This document shows positions 45,093 through 56,143 of a DNA stretch of 64,000 nucleotides, piece by piece. The notes below the pieces were generated by a model. It did not search any database and was not told where the DNA came from. It saw nothing but the letters and a program-made list of their open reading frames with translations. The stretch's first letter is position 1, and each line of letters begins with the position of its first letter. Source of the stretch: Mesorhizobium jarvisii (GTDB taxonomy: Bacteria > Pseudomonadota > Alphaproteobacteria > Rhizobiales > Rhizobiaceae); contig NZ_QZXA01000012.1 of NCBI RefSeq assembly GCF_003601985.1, forward strand, positions 62,001 to 126,000. The letters run 5' to 3'. The position numbers and the translations under genes are program-made.

Positions 45093-46232
45093 TCAATACG
45101 GATCGACGGCATCGCGCAGGCCGTCGCCCAGCGCGTTGAAGGCAAAGACGGTGGCGAGCACGAAACCGACCGGCGACAGGATCCAGGGATAGGTGCCGAT
45201 GACGGAATAGGTCGCGGTGTCCTGAAGCATCAGGCCCCAGGAGATCAGTGGAGGCTTGACCGCGAAGCCGAGGAACCCGAGGAAGCATTCGAGCAGCACC
45301 ACCGTCGGGATTGCCAAGGTGACGGCGACGATCACGTGGCTCATCACATTGGGCAAGATGTGCTGCAGGATGATGCGCCGGTCGGTGGCGCCGACCGCCA
45401 TGGCGGCGCGCACATATTCGATGCGCGCCAGCGCCAACGTCTTGCCGCGCACCTCGCGCGACATCTGCGCCCAGCCCAGCGCCGACATGACGATGATGAC
45501 GAAAGCGAGGAAGACATTGGTCGGCGCAGTGACGGGGATCAGCGTCGTCAGCGCCAGATAGAGCGGCAGCTGCGGGAAGGCGAGCACCAGTTCGACGAAG
45601 CGCTGCATCCAGATATCGAACCGGCCGCCGAAATAGCCGGAAACGGTGCCGACGGTGGTGCCGATGACGGTTATGATGAAGACGACCGTCAGCGCGATCA
45701 TCAGCGAGACCCGTGAGCCATGGATGGCGCGCGACAGCACATCGCGGCCGAACTTGTCGGTGCCGAGGAAATGCACCGGCTGGCCGTCCATCGAGGCGAA
45801 GAAATGCCGGTTCGCCGGTATTAGTCCGAAGAGCTTGTAGGGCGCGCCCTCGGTAAAGAAGCCGAGCAGCCTTGGATGGTCGTAGTCGGGGCCGACCACG
45901 GGCTGGAAGGTGACCGGATCGAGGTCGGCCGAATCGGCCAGCGCATAGACCCGCGGCCGCGCAACGAAATTGCCGTCCTTATCGTGGAAGGAGGGCAGTT
46001 GCGGCGGCGCGAAGCCGACATCGGTCGCCTTCGGGTCCATCGGCGCCAGGAACTCGGCGAACACGGCCATGACCAGCAGCAGCACCACGAGCCAAAGCCC
46101 GGCCATGCCGGTCCAGGAGCGCTTCAGCCGGCGCCAGACGAGCGCGATATAGCTCTCGTTGCCGCGCGCCGGTTTGGCGACGATAGGCCCTTCGGCGGGC
46201 AGCGGCGGCGGTGATGGATCGCGGGCCAGCAT
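45093..46232 (-). CDS. agpC: Oligopeptide-type ABC transporter permease
   Basis: 379-aa DppC-like inner-membrane protein. The N-terminal membrane anchor (GMAGLWLVVLLLVMAVFAEF) is followed by a periplasmic stretch of about 140 residues, longer than in many homologues. The core then carries the permease motif (EYVRAAMAVGATDRRIILQH). It begins directly after the agpB stop with no gap. Confidence 0.83.
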   Translation of the reverse strand: MLARDPSPPPLPAEGPIVAKPARGNESYIALVWRRLKRSWTGMAGLWLVVLLLVMAVFAEFLAPMDPKATDVGFAPPQLPSFHDKDGNFVARPRVYALADSADLDPVTFQPVVGPDYDHPRLLGFFTEGAPYKLFGLIPANRHFFASMDGQPVHFLGTDKFGRDVLSRAIHGSRVSLMIALTVVFIITVIGTTVGTVSGYFGGRFDIWMQRFVELVLAFPQLPLYLALTTLIPVTAPTNVFLAFVIIVMSALGWAQMSREVRGKTLALARIEYVRAAMAVGATDRRIILQHILPNVMSHVIVAVTLAIPTVVLLECFLGFLGFAVKPPLISWGLMLQDTATYSVIGTYPWILSPVGFVLATVFAFNALGDGLRDAVDPY

Positions 46233-47240
46233 CTAGCTCTCTCCGTATTGGCGGATGCGCGGGTCGAGCAGGACGAGCAGCATGTCGGCGATGATGTTGC
46301 CGACGATCAGCGTCGCCGCCAGCACCATCATGAAGGTGGCGGTGACGTAGACATCGCCGACCGCCATCGAACCGACAACCGCCGGGCCGACGGTCGGCAG
46401 CGCGAAGATGATTGCCGTCTCGATCTCGCCGGTGAGCATGTAGGGCAACACCACACCCTGATACATGACGAGCGGATGCAGCGCATTGGGCACTGCGTGG
46501 CGCATGACGACGGCGCTGCCGGTCAGGCCCTTAGCTCTCGCGGTTTCGACATATTGCGCGTTGAGGGTATCGAGCAGATTGCCGCGCATGACCCGCATAT
46601 TGTAGGCGAGGCCGCCGAAAGTGGCGATCGCGACCACCGGCCAGACATGCTTGACCAGGTCGACGAACTTCGCCCACGACCATGGCGCACCGCCATATTG
46701 CGGCGAGAAGAATGAGCCGATCTCCGACACGTTGAACTGGAAGACCAGCAGATAGACGATGATCAGCGCCATCAGGAAGCGCGGCACGGTCATGCCGAGG
46801 AAGGCGATGGCCGAAAGCGTCGAGTCGATCCAGGTGTATTGCCTTGTCGCCGCCCATATGCCGAAGGTGATGCCCAGCACCGAGGCAAGCAAATGGCAGA
46901 CCAGCGCCAGGAGCAGCGTGCGCGGCAGGCGCTCGCCCACCACATCGGCGACCGGCTTGTTGTAGTAGAGGCTGTAGCCGAAATCGCCGCGAGTGATGAT
47001 CCCGCCGATCCAGTTGAGGTACTGGACGGGCAGCGGCTTATCGAGGCCGTGTTCGACGCGGTAGGCCTGGGCCTGCGCATCGGCCTCGGCGAAGGAGGCA
47101 CCGCCCTGGTTGATCAGCTGCGAACGGATGTAGTCGGCATAGTCACCAGGTGGTGCCTGGATGATGGCGAAGGTGACGAGGCTCAGGATTGCGAGGACCG
47201 GTATTGCCGACGCTATGCGCATAGCCAAGAATCGCAGCAT
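46233..47240 (-). CDS. agpB: Oligopeptide-type ABC transporter permease
   Basis: 335-aa DppB-like permease: N-terminal RIASAIPVLAILSLVTFAII, RGDFGYSLYYNKPV, and the EAA-like loop ARAKGLTGSAVVMRHAVPNA. It forms the channel with AgpC. A 116-bp gap containing a stem-loop separates it from agpA. Confidence 0.83.
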   Translation of the reverse strand: MLRFLAMRIASAIPVLAILSLVTFAIIQAPPGDYADYIRSQLINQGGASFAEADAQAQAYRVEHGLDKPLPVQYLNWIGGIITRGDFGYSLYYNKPVADVVGERLPRTLLLALVCHLLASVLGITFGIWAATRQYTWIDSTLSAIAFLGMTVPRFLMALIIVYLLVFQFNVSEIGSFFSPQYGGAPWSWAKFVDLVKHVWPVVAIATFGGLAYNMRVMRGNLLDTLNAQYVETARAKGLTGSAVVMRHAVPNALHPLVMYQGVVLPYMLTGEIETAIIFALPTVGPAVVGSMAVGDVYVTATFMMVLAATLIVGNIIADMLLVLLDPRIRQYGES

Positions 47241-47304
47241 GGACGGTCGGCTTCCTCATTTCGCCGGACGCTCCCATCGAGGGTCGTTCGGAGGGTTGGT
47301 TTGC

Positions 47305-47331
47305 CCTGGCCGCGCCAGCGGCGCGGCCAGG
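47305..47331 (-). promoter_or_regulatory. Intercistronic stem-loop between agpA and agpB
   Basis: Perfect 12-bp stem CCTGGCCGCGCC / GGCGCGGCCAGG (47305-47316, 47320-47331) with a 3-nt loop and no T run in the operon direction. Likely protects agpA mRNA and lowers expression of downstream membrane genes. Confidence 0.6.
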
Positions 47332-47356
47332 TCTCTTTTGGTCAGGGGAGGTAAAC

Positions 47357-49438
47357 TTACATCGGACCCTTGTCTCCGGGCTTGCCCGGGAGCTCCTGCG
47401 GGAACAATTCGTATTTCGCCTGCTTGTCGGCCGCGACGAAAACGCGTTCGCGGACGATCGAATCCTCGGCCCAGTTGAACATGAAGATCGGCGTGCCCTG
47501 CGGAATGTTCGAGAAACGCTTGTTGACGATCAGCGCGCCGGGATATTCCGTCAGGCCGACATTGTAGACATGTTCCGTCGAGATCTTCTGGAACTCTTTC
47601 ATCAGGCTGGCGCGTTTGTCGTTGTCTTCCGACGCGACGAACTTGTTGACGATGTCGACCAGGTCTTTTTCGAAAGGCATCAGGTCGACCTCGCCGCTTT
47701 CCGGCGCGCGGTGGTTCCAACTGGTCTTCGGACCGACAGGCGCGAGCTGCTCGGTGTTCTGCACGACCGAGGTCAGTTCCTGGTCGTTGCGCCGGATCAG
47801 CCAGTCGAAGCGGCCGGAGTATTGCGAGGCATCGCGCTGGGTGCCGTTGAGGCCGTTGAGCACGACCCTCAAGCCCAGCTTTTCCATCTGGGCGACAACA
47901 CCTTCGGCGAGGCTTTTGTCTGTGCCGTAGTCGTTGTTGACCAGCATCACGATCTCGACGTTCTTGCCGCCGGCGGTGCCGGCCGGGAAGTTCACGAAAC
48001 CGTCGCCGTCGGTATCCTTGAGGCCGGCCTTTGCGAGTTCGGCCTTGGCGCCAGCGAGGTCGAACGGATAGTAGACGGTCGACTTGCGGTCATAGAAGCT
48101 GGTGCCCGAGGAGAAGCCGCCGGGATAGATGGCGGTGAACGGCCCTTTGACCAGGGAGTCGCCCAGCGCCTTGCGGTCGAGCGCCATGGTGACGGCCTTG
48201 CGGAAATCCTCATTGCGGTTCAGCTCGCGAACCGCCTGGCTGCGTTCGTCCGGGTTGCCCCAGCCGTTGGCTGAAAAATTCATGCGCAGATTGTAGCCGA
48301 TGAGGCGTGGACCGAAGGCGAGCCGTGCCGGCGCGTTCGCTTCAGCGGCGCGCTTCAGCGAGGCGACAAAGTTTTCCGGCTGCTCGAGGTTGGAGAAGTC
48401 GCCCGAGCCGGCGACCGCCTGGACGTCGCGGTCGGCCCAGGTCGACAGCTTGTACTGCAGTTCGTTGAGGTAGGGCAGCTGGTTTCCCTTTTCATCGACC
48501 TTCCAGTAGTAGGGGTTGCGGCGCATGACGATGATGTCGTCCGGCCGGTATTCGACCGGAACCCAGGCGCCCATCACCGGCATGTTCATATATTCCGGCG
48601 GGAAGGCGTTCTTGAACTGGTCGTAGGTGTTCTTCGAATATTTCGGATGCTGCGGCTTCAATATGTGCGCCGGGCCGGGACAGAAGGTGCCGTAAGCCAT
48701 GGCGTAGAGGTACTGTTTCGGAAAGGCGTCCTTGAACGTCCATTCGACAGTGTAGTCGTCGATCTTCTTCAGCGTCGTGCCGACGCCGAAGGTTTCGGGC
48801 GTCGCGCCATTGAGCGGCGAGACGTTCGGGTCGACCACCTCGTCATCCCAATAGAACATGACGTCGTCGGCGTTGAAGGCCACGCCATCGGACCATTTCG
48901 CGCCCTCGATCAGATGCATGGTCAGCTTGTGGCCGTCCTTCGACCAGTCCCAGCTTTTGGCCAGATTCGGCAGCGGCTCGGTGTCCTTGGCTTCGACCTG
49001 GAACAGCGGCGCCGTGCGCGTCAGGCATTCGGAGAGGCCGATATCGATGCCGCCCCAGCCCTGCGTTTGGCCGGCGCCGTAGTTCCAGCCTTCGGGCCGG
49101 CCGCCGATGACATGGCGCATGGTGTCGCCATAGACGCCGATGCCGTTGGGCATGTTGGCCGTCTTGAAGACCAGCGGCTCCTTCGGCAACCTGTCCTTGA
49201 CCGGCGGCAGTTTGCCGGTCTTGACGTATTTTTCGGTCACCCAATCCGGCTCGTGATATTCCGGCAGGGCCTTGAACTCCAGGATGGAGTCGCGCGCCAC
49301 GTATTTGATCTTGCCCTCGGCCGGAAAGGTCGCCGGCACCGGCGGGACTGTCGGCTCTGAAGCGAAAGCGTTGAGTGCCGGAACCGAGACGCTCAGCGCC
49401 AGTCCGGCGGCAATGCCAATGCTGCGTAGGTTTCTCAT
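47357..49438 (-). CDS. agpA: Alpha-galactoside periplasmic binding protein (family 5)
   Basis: 693-aa extracellular solute-binding protein of the oligopeptide-binding class. It has a signal peptide (MRNLRSIGIAAGLALSVSVP, cleavage near AFA-SE) and the family segments SLxPHL-like AKSWDWSKDGHKLTMHL and EGAKWSDGVAFNADDV. In S. meliloti the equivalent protein is needed for uptake of melibiose and raffinose. ATG 49438 is preferred to 49453 because GGGAGGAG lies 5 bp in front of it. Confidence 0.85.
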   Translation of the reverse strand: MRNLRSIGIAAGLALSVSVPALNAFASEPTVPPVPATFPAEGKIKYVARDSILEFKALPEYHEPDWVTEKYVKTGKLPPVKDRLPKEPLVFKTANMPNGIGVYGDTMRHVIGGRPEGWNYGAGQTQGWGGIDIGLSECLTRTAPLFQVEAKDTEPLPNLAKSWDWSKDGHKLTMHLIEGAKWSDGVAFNADDVMFYWDDEVVDPNVSPLNGATPETFGVGTTLKKIDDYTVEWTFKDAFPKQYLYAMAYGTFCPGPAHILKPQHPKYSKNTYDQFKNAFPPEYMNMPVMGAWVPVEYRPDDIIVMRRNPYYWKVDEKGNQLPYLNELQYKLSTWADRDVQAVAGSGDFSNLEQPENFVASLKRAAEANAPARLAFGPRLIGYNLRMNFSANGWGNPDERSQAVRELNRNEDFRKAVTMALDRKALGDSLVKGPFTAIYPGGFSSGTSFYDRKSTVYYPFDLAGAKAELAKAGLKDTDGDGFVNFPAGTAGGKNVEIVMLVNNDYGTDKSLAEGVVAQMEKLGLRVVLNGLNGTQRDASQYSGRFDWLIRRNDQELTSVVQNTEQLAPVGPKTSWNHRAPESGEVDLMPFEKDLVDIVNKFVASEDNDKRASLMKEFQKISTEHVYNVGLTEYPGALIVNKRFSNIPQGTPIFMFNWAEDSIVRERVFVAADKQAKYELFPQELPGKPGDKGPM

Positions 49439-49541
49439 AGTCTCCTCCCTCATGTTCAGACGTTTTCTGCTGCTCGTCTCTGCTCGGACGGCTCAATGCG
49501 ATGGACCTGCCTCCCAAGGTCCGCCGCCGCGCCCGGGTTTT

Positions 49542-51008
49542 TCAGCCGGCCTGTTTGAGCGCGGCTTTTTCGGCGCGCAATTCCTCGATCGAGCGCACGT
49601 TTCGCCGCGCAGCACCCGCCCATTCGCGGGTCTTGACCGCGGATTTCGACAGCCGCTCCTTGGCGGCAGGAACCGCATGCGCATATTGCGGCAGCCATTG
49701 AGCCTGGGCGACGACCATTTCGTCCACCATCTGCCAGACTTCCTCCGGCGTCGATACCGCACCGACCAGCGGGTCATGCAGCACGGCCAGTTTCAAGAGA
49801 TCGATGTCGCCTGATACCGCGGCATGGACCGACATGCGCTGGACGTTGATCGAGGACATGCAGGTGGCCGCACAGGCCTCCGGCAGCGTGATGCCGGCGG
49901 CCATATTGATGCCGAAACGGTCGACGAAACCGGGCGACTCGATGATGGCATCCTGCGGTAAATTGGTGATCACGCCGTCATTCCTGACGTTGAAGTGGCC
50001 ACGATAGACGCGGTTGGTCTCCAGCGCCTCCAATATGTGGCTGGCATGTTCGTTGGAGCGCTTGGCCGGATCGATCGGCTTCGACGCCGCTTCGAGGAAT
50101 TGCGGATACTCCGTCTCGAACCAGTTGCGGGTTTCGGTGGAGTAGCGGAGATAGCCGCCGGTCTCGCCATGGATCCAATCCGACATGTCGATCCAGCGCG
50201 TGATCTCGTCGGGGCGCTTGCGGTACCATGGCAGATATTCGGAGAGATGGCCGTTGCTCTCGGTCGAATAGACGCCGAAGCGCTTCAAGACATCGATGCG
50301 CAGCTTTTCCTGCTGCGAATAGACCGGATGCGCCTCGAAGGCGGCAACCAGTTCATCCTTGCCGATCTTGCGGCCATTCAGCCGCAAATCGATGAACCAG
50401 GTCTGGTGATTGATGCCGGAACAGACATAGTCGAGCTCGTGCCTGGACTTCGCACCAAGCACCTCGGCGATCTGCTCGGCACCATGCTGGACGCCGTGGC
50501 AGAGGCCGACCGTGTCGACCTTGCCGTACTCGATCGCCGCCCAGGTGTTCATGGCCATCGGGTTGGCATAGTTGAGGAATTTGGCGCCCGTCGCGGCGAC
50601 CTCGCGTATGTCCTTGCAGAAGTCGAGGATCACCGGAATGTTGCGCTGGCCATAGAGGATACCACCGGCGCAGATCGTGTCGCCGACGCACTGGTCGATG
50701 CCATATTTCAACGGAATGCGGATATCGTCGGCATAGGCTTCCAGACCGCCGACCCGCACACAGCTGATGATATAGCGCGCGCCTTCGAGCGCCTTGCGGC
50801 GATCGGTTGTCGCGGTCACCCTGGTTGGCAACCCATTCGCCTCGACGACCTTGTCGAGAATAGCCTTGATCATCCCGAGATTGTGTTCGCTGAGGTCGGT
50901 CAGCGCGAATTCGATATCCCTGAATTCGGGCACGCACAGGATGTCGGTGAACAGTTTCTTGGTGAATCCGACACTGCCGGCACCGATGATAGCGATTTTG
51001 AAACTCAT
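49542..51008 (-). CDS. agaL1: Alpha-galactosidase, GH4 family
   Basis: 488-aa GH4 enzyme: NAD motif FKIAIIGAGSVGFTKKLFTD, YANPMAMNTWAAIEYG, the metal Cys in VGLCHGVQHG and GINHQTWFIDL. It is the first gene of the agp operon and a homologue of the terminal gene agaL2. A C-terminal tail of about 40 charged residues (RNVRSIEELRAEKAALK) extends past the domain. ATG 51008 starts at the NAD-binding strand; the frame extends 21 codons upstream. Confidence 0.82.
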   Translation of the reverse strand: MSFKIAIIGAGSVGFTKKLFTDILCVPEFRDIEFALTDLSEHNLGMIKAILDKVVEANGLPTRVTATTDRRKALEGARYIISCVRVGGLEAYADDIRIPLKYGIDQCVGDTICAGGILYGQRNIPVILDFCKDIREVAATGAKFLNYANPMAMNTWAAIEYGKVDTVGLCHGVQHGAEQIAEVLGAKSRHELDYVCSGINHQTWFIDLRLNGRKIGKDELVAAFEAHPVYSQQEKLRIDVLKRFGVYSTESNGHLSEYLPWYRKRPDEITRWIDMSDWIHGETGGYLRYSTETRNWFETEYPQFLEAASKPIDPAKRSNEHASHILEALETNRVYRGHFNVRNDGVITNLPQDAIIESPGFVDRFGINMAAGITLPEACAATCMSSINVQRMSVHAAVSGDIDLLKLAVLHDPLVGAVSTPEEVWQMVDEMVVAQAQWLPQYAHAVPAAKERLSKSAVKTREWAGAARRNVRSIEELRAEKAALKQAG

Positions 51009-51221
51009 CAGCCGTACCTCATCCTGTTCCAGTGACAGGCCGGGAATGACAGGGGTGGGTCGCAGCCACATGCCATGGCAGGTGTACGGGACAAGCCGGA
51101 TTCCGGCCTGCCAACCTCCCTGTCCGCTCCTCGCCTGCGGATCTCTCTCGCTTTTCGAGGGGGATTATGCCCTTATTCACGAGCGCGACCAGAGAAGGAT
51201 TATGCTTTCAAGGGTAATTTT

Positions 51222-52130
51222 GTGCTACGAGATTTGATCGCCAACGGACAGTCGATGCGCACCATCTCGCTGCCGCGCGGCCGGCAGCGCCTGCATGCCA
51301 TGCCGACAAGCACCGGCTATGAGGTGCGCGAGGACGAGATCTATGACTGGGACGGACGCAAACGCGGCCAGACGCCGTTCACCGTGCTCCAGCACACGAT
51401 CAGCGGCACCGGCCGGCTGCGCTACGAGAACCGCAACTATCGCCTGCAAGAGAACGACACGCTGCTGGTGCTGGTGCCGCACAACCACCGCTATTGGCTG
51501 GCGAGCGACGAGCGCTGGGAATATTTCTGGATCTCGATGAACGGCGAGGAGGCGCTGCGCATCCATAAGTCGATCCTCAGCATCTCCGGTCCGGTGTTCC
51601 GGCTTAAGCCAGCGACGATCGACCACCTTGCCGATTGCAGCCTGCGCCTCATCAAGGGGGCGGCCTCAGCGGGTGCCGCGTCCGCTATCGCCTACGAGGC
51701 GGCGATGGCGCTCTATGACGATGTCTTCGGCTCGCATGCCTTTGCCGAAAAACAGAGCGCCATGCAGCCGGTCATCGATCATATCAACGCCAATCTCGAC
51801 AAACCGCTGCCGGTGGCGGACCTCGTCCAGATCAGTGGTCTCAGCCGGGCCCATTTTTCGCGCTGCTTCGCCGAGAGCGAAGGCCTGCCGCCCGCCGAGT
51901 TCGTGCTGCAGCAGCGCCTGCAGCGGGCGGCGAAGCTGTTGACCAAGGCGGACTTTCTGCCGGTGAAGGAAGTCGCCATCCTGAGCGGCTTCGAGGATGC
52001 GAATTATTTTTCGAAGGTCTTCCGCCGCCTCTACGGCACCACGCCCAGCCAGTTCCGCACCACCGGCATGTATGCCAGTCTGCGGACCCCGGCCAGGCGC
52101 GGCGTCAGGGTGTCGGACGACGAGACCTGA
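51222..52130 (+). CDS. agpT: AraC-family activator of alpha-galactoside genes
   Basis: 302-aa regulator with an N-terminal cupin-like sensor (TVLQHTISGTGRLRYENRNY, DTLLVLVPHNHRYW) and a C-terminal double helix-turn-helix (LPVADLVQISGLSRAHFSRC; VAILSGFEDANYFSKVFRR). It is divergent from agaL1-agpA, the place of AgpT in S. meliloti, where an AraC-type activator is needed for induction. GTG 51222 has AAGGG 7 bp upstream; ATG 51255 is possible. Confidence 0.82.
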   Translation: MLRDLIANGQSMRTISLPRGRQRLHAMPTSTGYEVREDEIYDWDGRKRGQTPFTVLQHTISGTGRLRYENRNYRLQENDTLLVLVPHNHRYWLASDERWEYFWISMNGEEALRIHKSILSISGPVFRLKPATIDHLADCSLRLIKGAASAGAASAIAYEAAMALYDDVFGSHAFAEKQSAMQPVIDHINANLDKPLPVADLVQISGLSRAHFSRCFAESEGLPPAEFVLQQRLQRAAKLLTKADFLPVKEVAILSGFEDANYFSKVFRRLYGTTPSQFRTTGMYASLRTPARRGVRVSDDET

Positions 52131-52154
52131 CGCCGCTTTTTGCGACCTGTTCTA

Positions 52155-54182
52155 TCAGGCCGCGTGAAGGCTGCCGCCGTCCAGCCACTCGAGATCGGCC
52201 GGCGAAAGCGCGATGTCCAGCGCCCGCAGGCTGTCTTCCAACTCGCCCAGCGTGCGCGGCCCGATCAGTGGAACCGACGGGAAAGGCTGGTTGAGCACAT
52301 AGGCCAAAGCAACATGGATCGGGCTCTTGCGCAGGCGCGCGGCGAGCTCGATGGCGCGGTCGCGGCGGCCGAAATTGCGCTCCGAATACCAGACCCGCAC
52401 CAGTTCCTCGCTGTCGCGCCTGTCGCGCCCGGCGCGCTCGGTGAAGAAGCCACGGCCCTGGCTCGACCAGGCGAAATTCGGCATCTGCCTGGATGTCAGC
52501 CAGGCCTTCCAGTCGTCGGTGGACGAAGCCACACAACCCGCCCAGATCGGCTCCAGCATCTCGGCCAGCGAAAAATTGTTGGAGAGCGCGCCGGGCTTCT
52601 GCTTGCCGGCGCGCTCGGCATAGGCAATCGCCTCGTCCATGCGCTGCATCGTCCAGTTCGAGCCGCCGAACGGGCCACGGATGCGCCCGGCCTTCACCTC
52701 ACGGTCCATGGCATCGACGAACTCGCCGACCGGCACATCCGGATTGTCGCGGTGCATGAAATAGATGTCGACATGGTCGGTCTGCAGGCGGTCGAGCGAC
52801 TGGGCAAGCTGCTTGCCGATCACGTCGGGATAGCAGAGCGGCGAATGCGCGCCCTTGGCGATGATCACCGACTGCTCGCGCACGCCGCGGTTCTGCAACC
52901 ACTGGCCAAGCAGCGTCTCGGTGTAGCCGCCGCCGTAGACAAAACCGGTGTCGAAGAGATTGCCGCCGGCCTCGAAGAAGGCATCGAGCAGGATCGAGCC
53001 CGAGGAGAAAGTGCGGAAATCCTCGAAGCCGAGCGCCACCACCGACGCCGGCTTCACCAGGCCCGGAATGGTGCGCTTGCCGATCGCCGTGCCGCCCGAC
53101 CGCAAAGGCCTGCCGGAGATGGTGCTGGTGCGCAGCGGGGCCTTTTCGATCTCGTACTCCAGCCCGACGGCAGCGCGCCACCTGTCGAGCACCCGCAAGG
53201 TGCCGAGACTGTCGGCCCAATCCATGCCCGGCCAGGCGAATTCCTGCCGCCCGGCGAGGATGGCCTCGCCGGCGCCGTCGACCTCGAAGGAATAGACATG
53301 GCGCTTTTCATCGACGCTGATCGTCTCGCGCGAACCGTCGGCGCCGATCACGTCGATCCGGCCGAGGCCGACATCGCGATTTCCGCCGGCGAACCAGAAG
53401 TCCGGCACTTCGATGCGGCCCTTGGTGCCGAGGATACGCAGCACATTGTCCTGGTTCAGCGAGATGCTGCAGGAAACCTCGGCGACGATGCCGCCGGGAA
53501 AATGCAGCAGCGCCGAGGCCCATTCGTCGACGCCGGACTGGCCAAGATGAGCGGTGCCAACCACCTTGTCGGGCTCGGCAAAAGGTTGTCCCGATGCTGC
53601 CCCGGCAATCAGCCGCGCCATCGAGACGGTATAGCCGCCGACGTCCAGTATGCCGCCGCCGGCAGAATCATTGGCGTAGAGCCGATGCCGCGGCATGAAG
53701 CCCGGCATGGCGAAGCCGAAGCTGGACTTGATCATCCTGACCTCGCCGATGACGCCCGACTTGATCAGTTCCACCAGCTTCAGCGTCTGCGGGTGCAGCC
53801 GGTACATGAAGGCTTCGCCGAGAAAGGTGCCGGCCTTGCGCGCGGCATGGAACATGGCGTCGGCCTCGAAGGCGGTCAGCGCCAGCGGCTTTTCGCACAG
53901 CACGTGCTTGCCCGCTTCCGCGGCCCGGATCGCCCATTGCGCGTGGCCGGGATGTGGAACCGCGATGTAGATCGCATCGATGTCGGGATCGGCTAGCAAC
54001 GCTTCGTAGCCGTCGACGATGCGGGCGCCGGGAAAATTCCCGGCGAGGCTCGGCTTGCTCGGATTGCGCGCGCCGATGGCGACCAGTTTTCCGGTGCGCG
54101 AAGCGGCCACGCCGCCGGCGAAGGCCTGGGCGATGCTGCCTGGGCCGAGAATGCCCCAGCGAATGGGCATGGTTGCGGTCAT
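52155..54182 (-). CDS. Fused Gfo/Idh/MocA dehydrogenase - aldo/keto reductase
   Basis: 675-aa two-domain protein. Residues about 1-325 are a Gfo/Idh oxidoreductase (RWGILGPGSIAQAFAGGV, EKPLALTAFEADAM, GGGILDVGGYTVSM). Residues about 355-675 are an aldo/keto reductase with all four catalytic residues visible: Asp in NLFDTGFVYGGG, Tyr in the same motif, Lys in VIIAKGAHS and His in IYFMHRDN. Both act on sugars with NAD(P), so a paired oxidation and reduction of one substrate is plausible but unproven. Last gene of the CUT1 operon. ATG 54182 is spaced 7 bp from GGAG; the ATG two codons earlier is too close. Confidence 0.85.
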   Translation of the reverse strand: MTATMPIRWGILGPGSIAQAFAGGVAASRTGKLVAIGARNPSKPSLAGNFPGARIVDGYEALLADPDIDAIYIAVPHPGHAQWAIRAAEAGKHVLCEKPLALTAFEADAMFHAARKAGTFLGEAFMYRLHPQTLKLVELIKSGVIGEVRMIKSSFGFAMPGFMPRHRLYANDSAGGGILDVGGYTVSMARLIAGAASGQPFAEPDKVVGTAHLGQSGVDEWASALLHFPGGIVAEVSCSISLNQDNVLRILGTKGRIEVPDFWFAGGNRDVGLGRIDVIGADGSRETISVDEKRHVYSFEVDGAGEAILAGRQEFAWPGMDWADSLGTLRVLDRWRAAVGLEYEIEKAPLRTSTISGRPLRSGGTAIGKRTIPGLVKPASVVALGFEDFRTFSSGSILLDAFFEAGGNLFDTGFVYGGGYTETLLGQWLQNRGVREQSVIIAKGAHSPLCYPDVIGKQLAQSLDRLQTDHVDIYFMHRDNPDVPVGEFVDAMDREVKAGRIRGPFGGSNWTMQRMDEAIAYAERAGKQKPGALSNNFSLAEMLEPIWAGCVASSTDDWKAWLTSRQMPNFAWSSQGRGFFTERAGRDRRDSEELVRVWYSERNFGRRDRAIELAARLRKSPIHVALAYVLNQPFPSVPLIGPRTLGELEDSLRALDIALSPADLEWLDGGSLHAA

Positions 54183-54218
54183 TGTCATTCTCCTTGAAGG
54201 CTGGAAGGGGGCGGCCGG

Positions 54219-55298
<1,080 letters not shown>

Positions 55299-55306
55299 GC
55301 TGCCTC

Positions 55307-56143
55307 TTACTTGACTGCGCCGGCGGCGATGCCGGCGATGAAATGGCGCTGCAGAAGCACGAAGACGATCAGCATCGGCACGGTGAGCATCACGGCCCCT
55401 GCCATGATGCCGCCCCACGACACTTTGGTGAGGCCGATCAGGGTGCCGAGCGCCACCGGCGCCGTCATCGAACCGGGCTGGCTGTTGATCAAAAGCGGCC
55501 AGAGATAATTGTTCCAGGAGGCGAGGAACAGGATGATGGCGAGTGCGGCCAGCATCGGCCGCGCCAGCGGCAGCGCGACAAAGAGGAAGATGCGCCACTC
55601 CTTCACACCTTCGACGCGGGCGGCGTCGAAGAGGTCGTCCGGCATCATCGAAAAACTCTGCCGCATGAACAGCACACCGAGTGAATTGAACAGCGGCGGC
55701 ACGATCAGCGCCACCCAGGTGTTGGCGAGTTGGAAGTCGCGCGCCACCATGATGAATTGCGGGATCAGCACCACCGCATAGGGCAGCGTGATGGTGCCGA
55801 AGATGATGCCGACGACCACGCCTTTGCCGAAGAACTGGTAGCGCGCCAGCGCCCAGCCGGCCATCGACGTCAACAGCACCGACAGGAAGGTGTAGGTCAC
55901 CGCCACCGAGACGGAGATGCCGATGGCGCCGACGAAATTGGTGTCGCGCTGCAGATTGTTGAAATTGTCGACGAAATTGCCGTGCGGCAAGAGCTCGATG
56001 CCGGGGCTGAAGATGCCGTTGTCGGGCATCGTCGAGAACACCACCATCATCCACAGCGGGAACAGCCAGATCAGCGCCAGCGGTGTGAGGAAAAGATGCA
56101 GCGCGATGCTGCGCCTCAGGCGGGCGGAGGAGAGCGAACTCAT
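55307..56143 (-). CDS. Sugar ABC transporter permease (MalG type)
   Basis: 278-aa inner-membrane protein with six hydrophobic segments and the EAA loop DAARVEGVKEWRIFLFVALP. ATG 56143 overlaps the stop of the preceding permease as ATGA. The start at 56368 shown by a longer frame is a shadow. Confidence 0.92.
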   Translation of the reverse strand: MSSLSSARLRRSIALHLFLTPLALIWLFPLWMMVVFSTMPDNGIFSPGIELLPHGNFVDNFNNLQRDTNFVGAIGISVSVAVTYTFLSVLLTSMAGWALARYQFFGKGVVVGIIFGTITLPYAVVLIPQFIMVARDFQLANTWVALIVPPLFNSLGVLFMRQSFSMMPDDLFDAARVEGVKEWRIFLFVALPLARPMLAALAIILFLASWNNYLWPLLINSQPGSMTAPVALGTLIGLTKVSWGGIMAGAVMLTVPMLIVFVLLQRHFIAGIAAGAVK

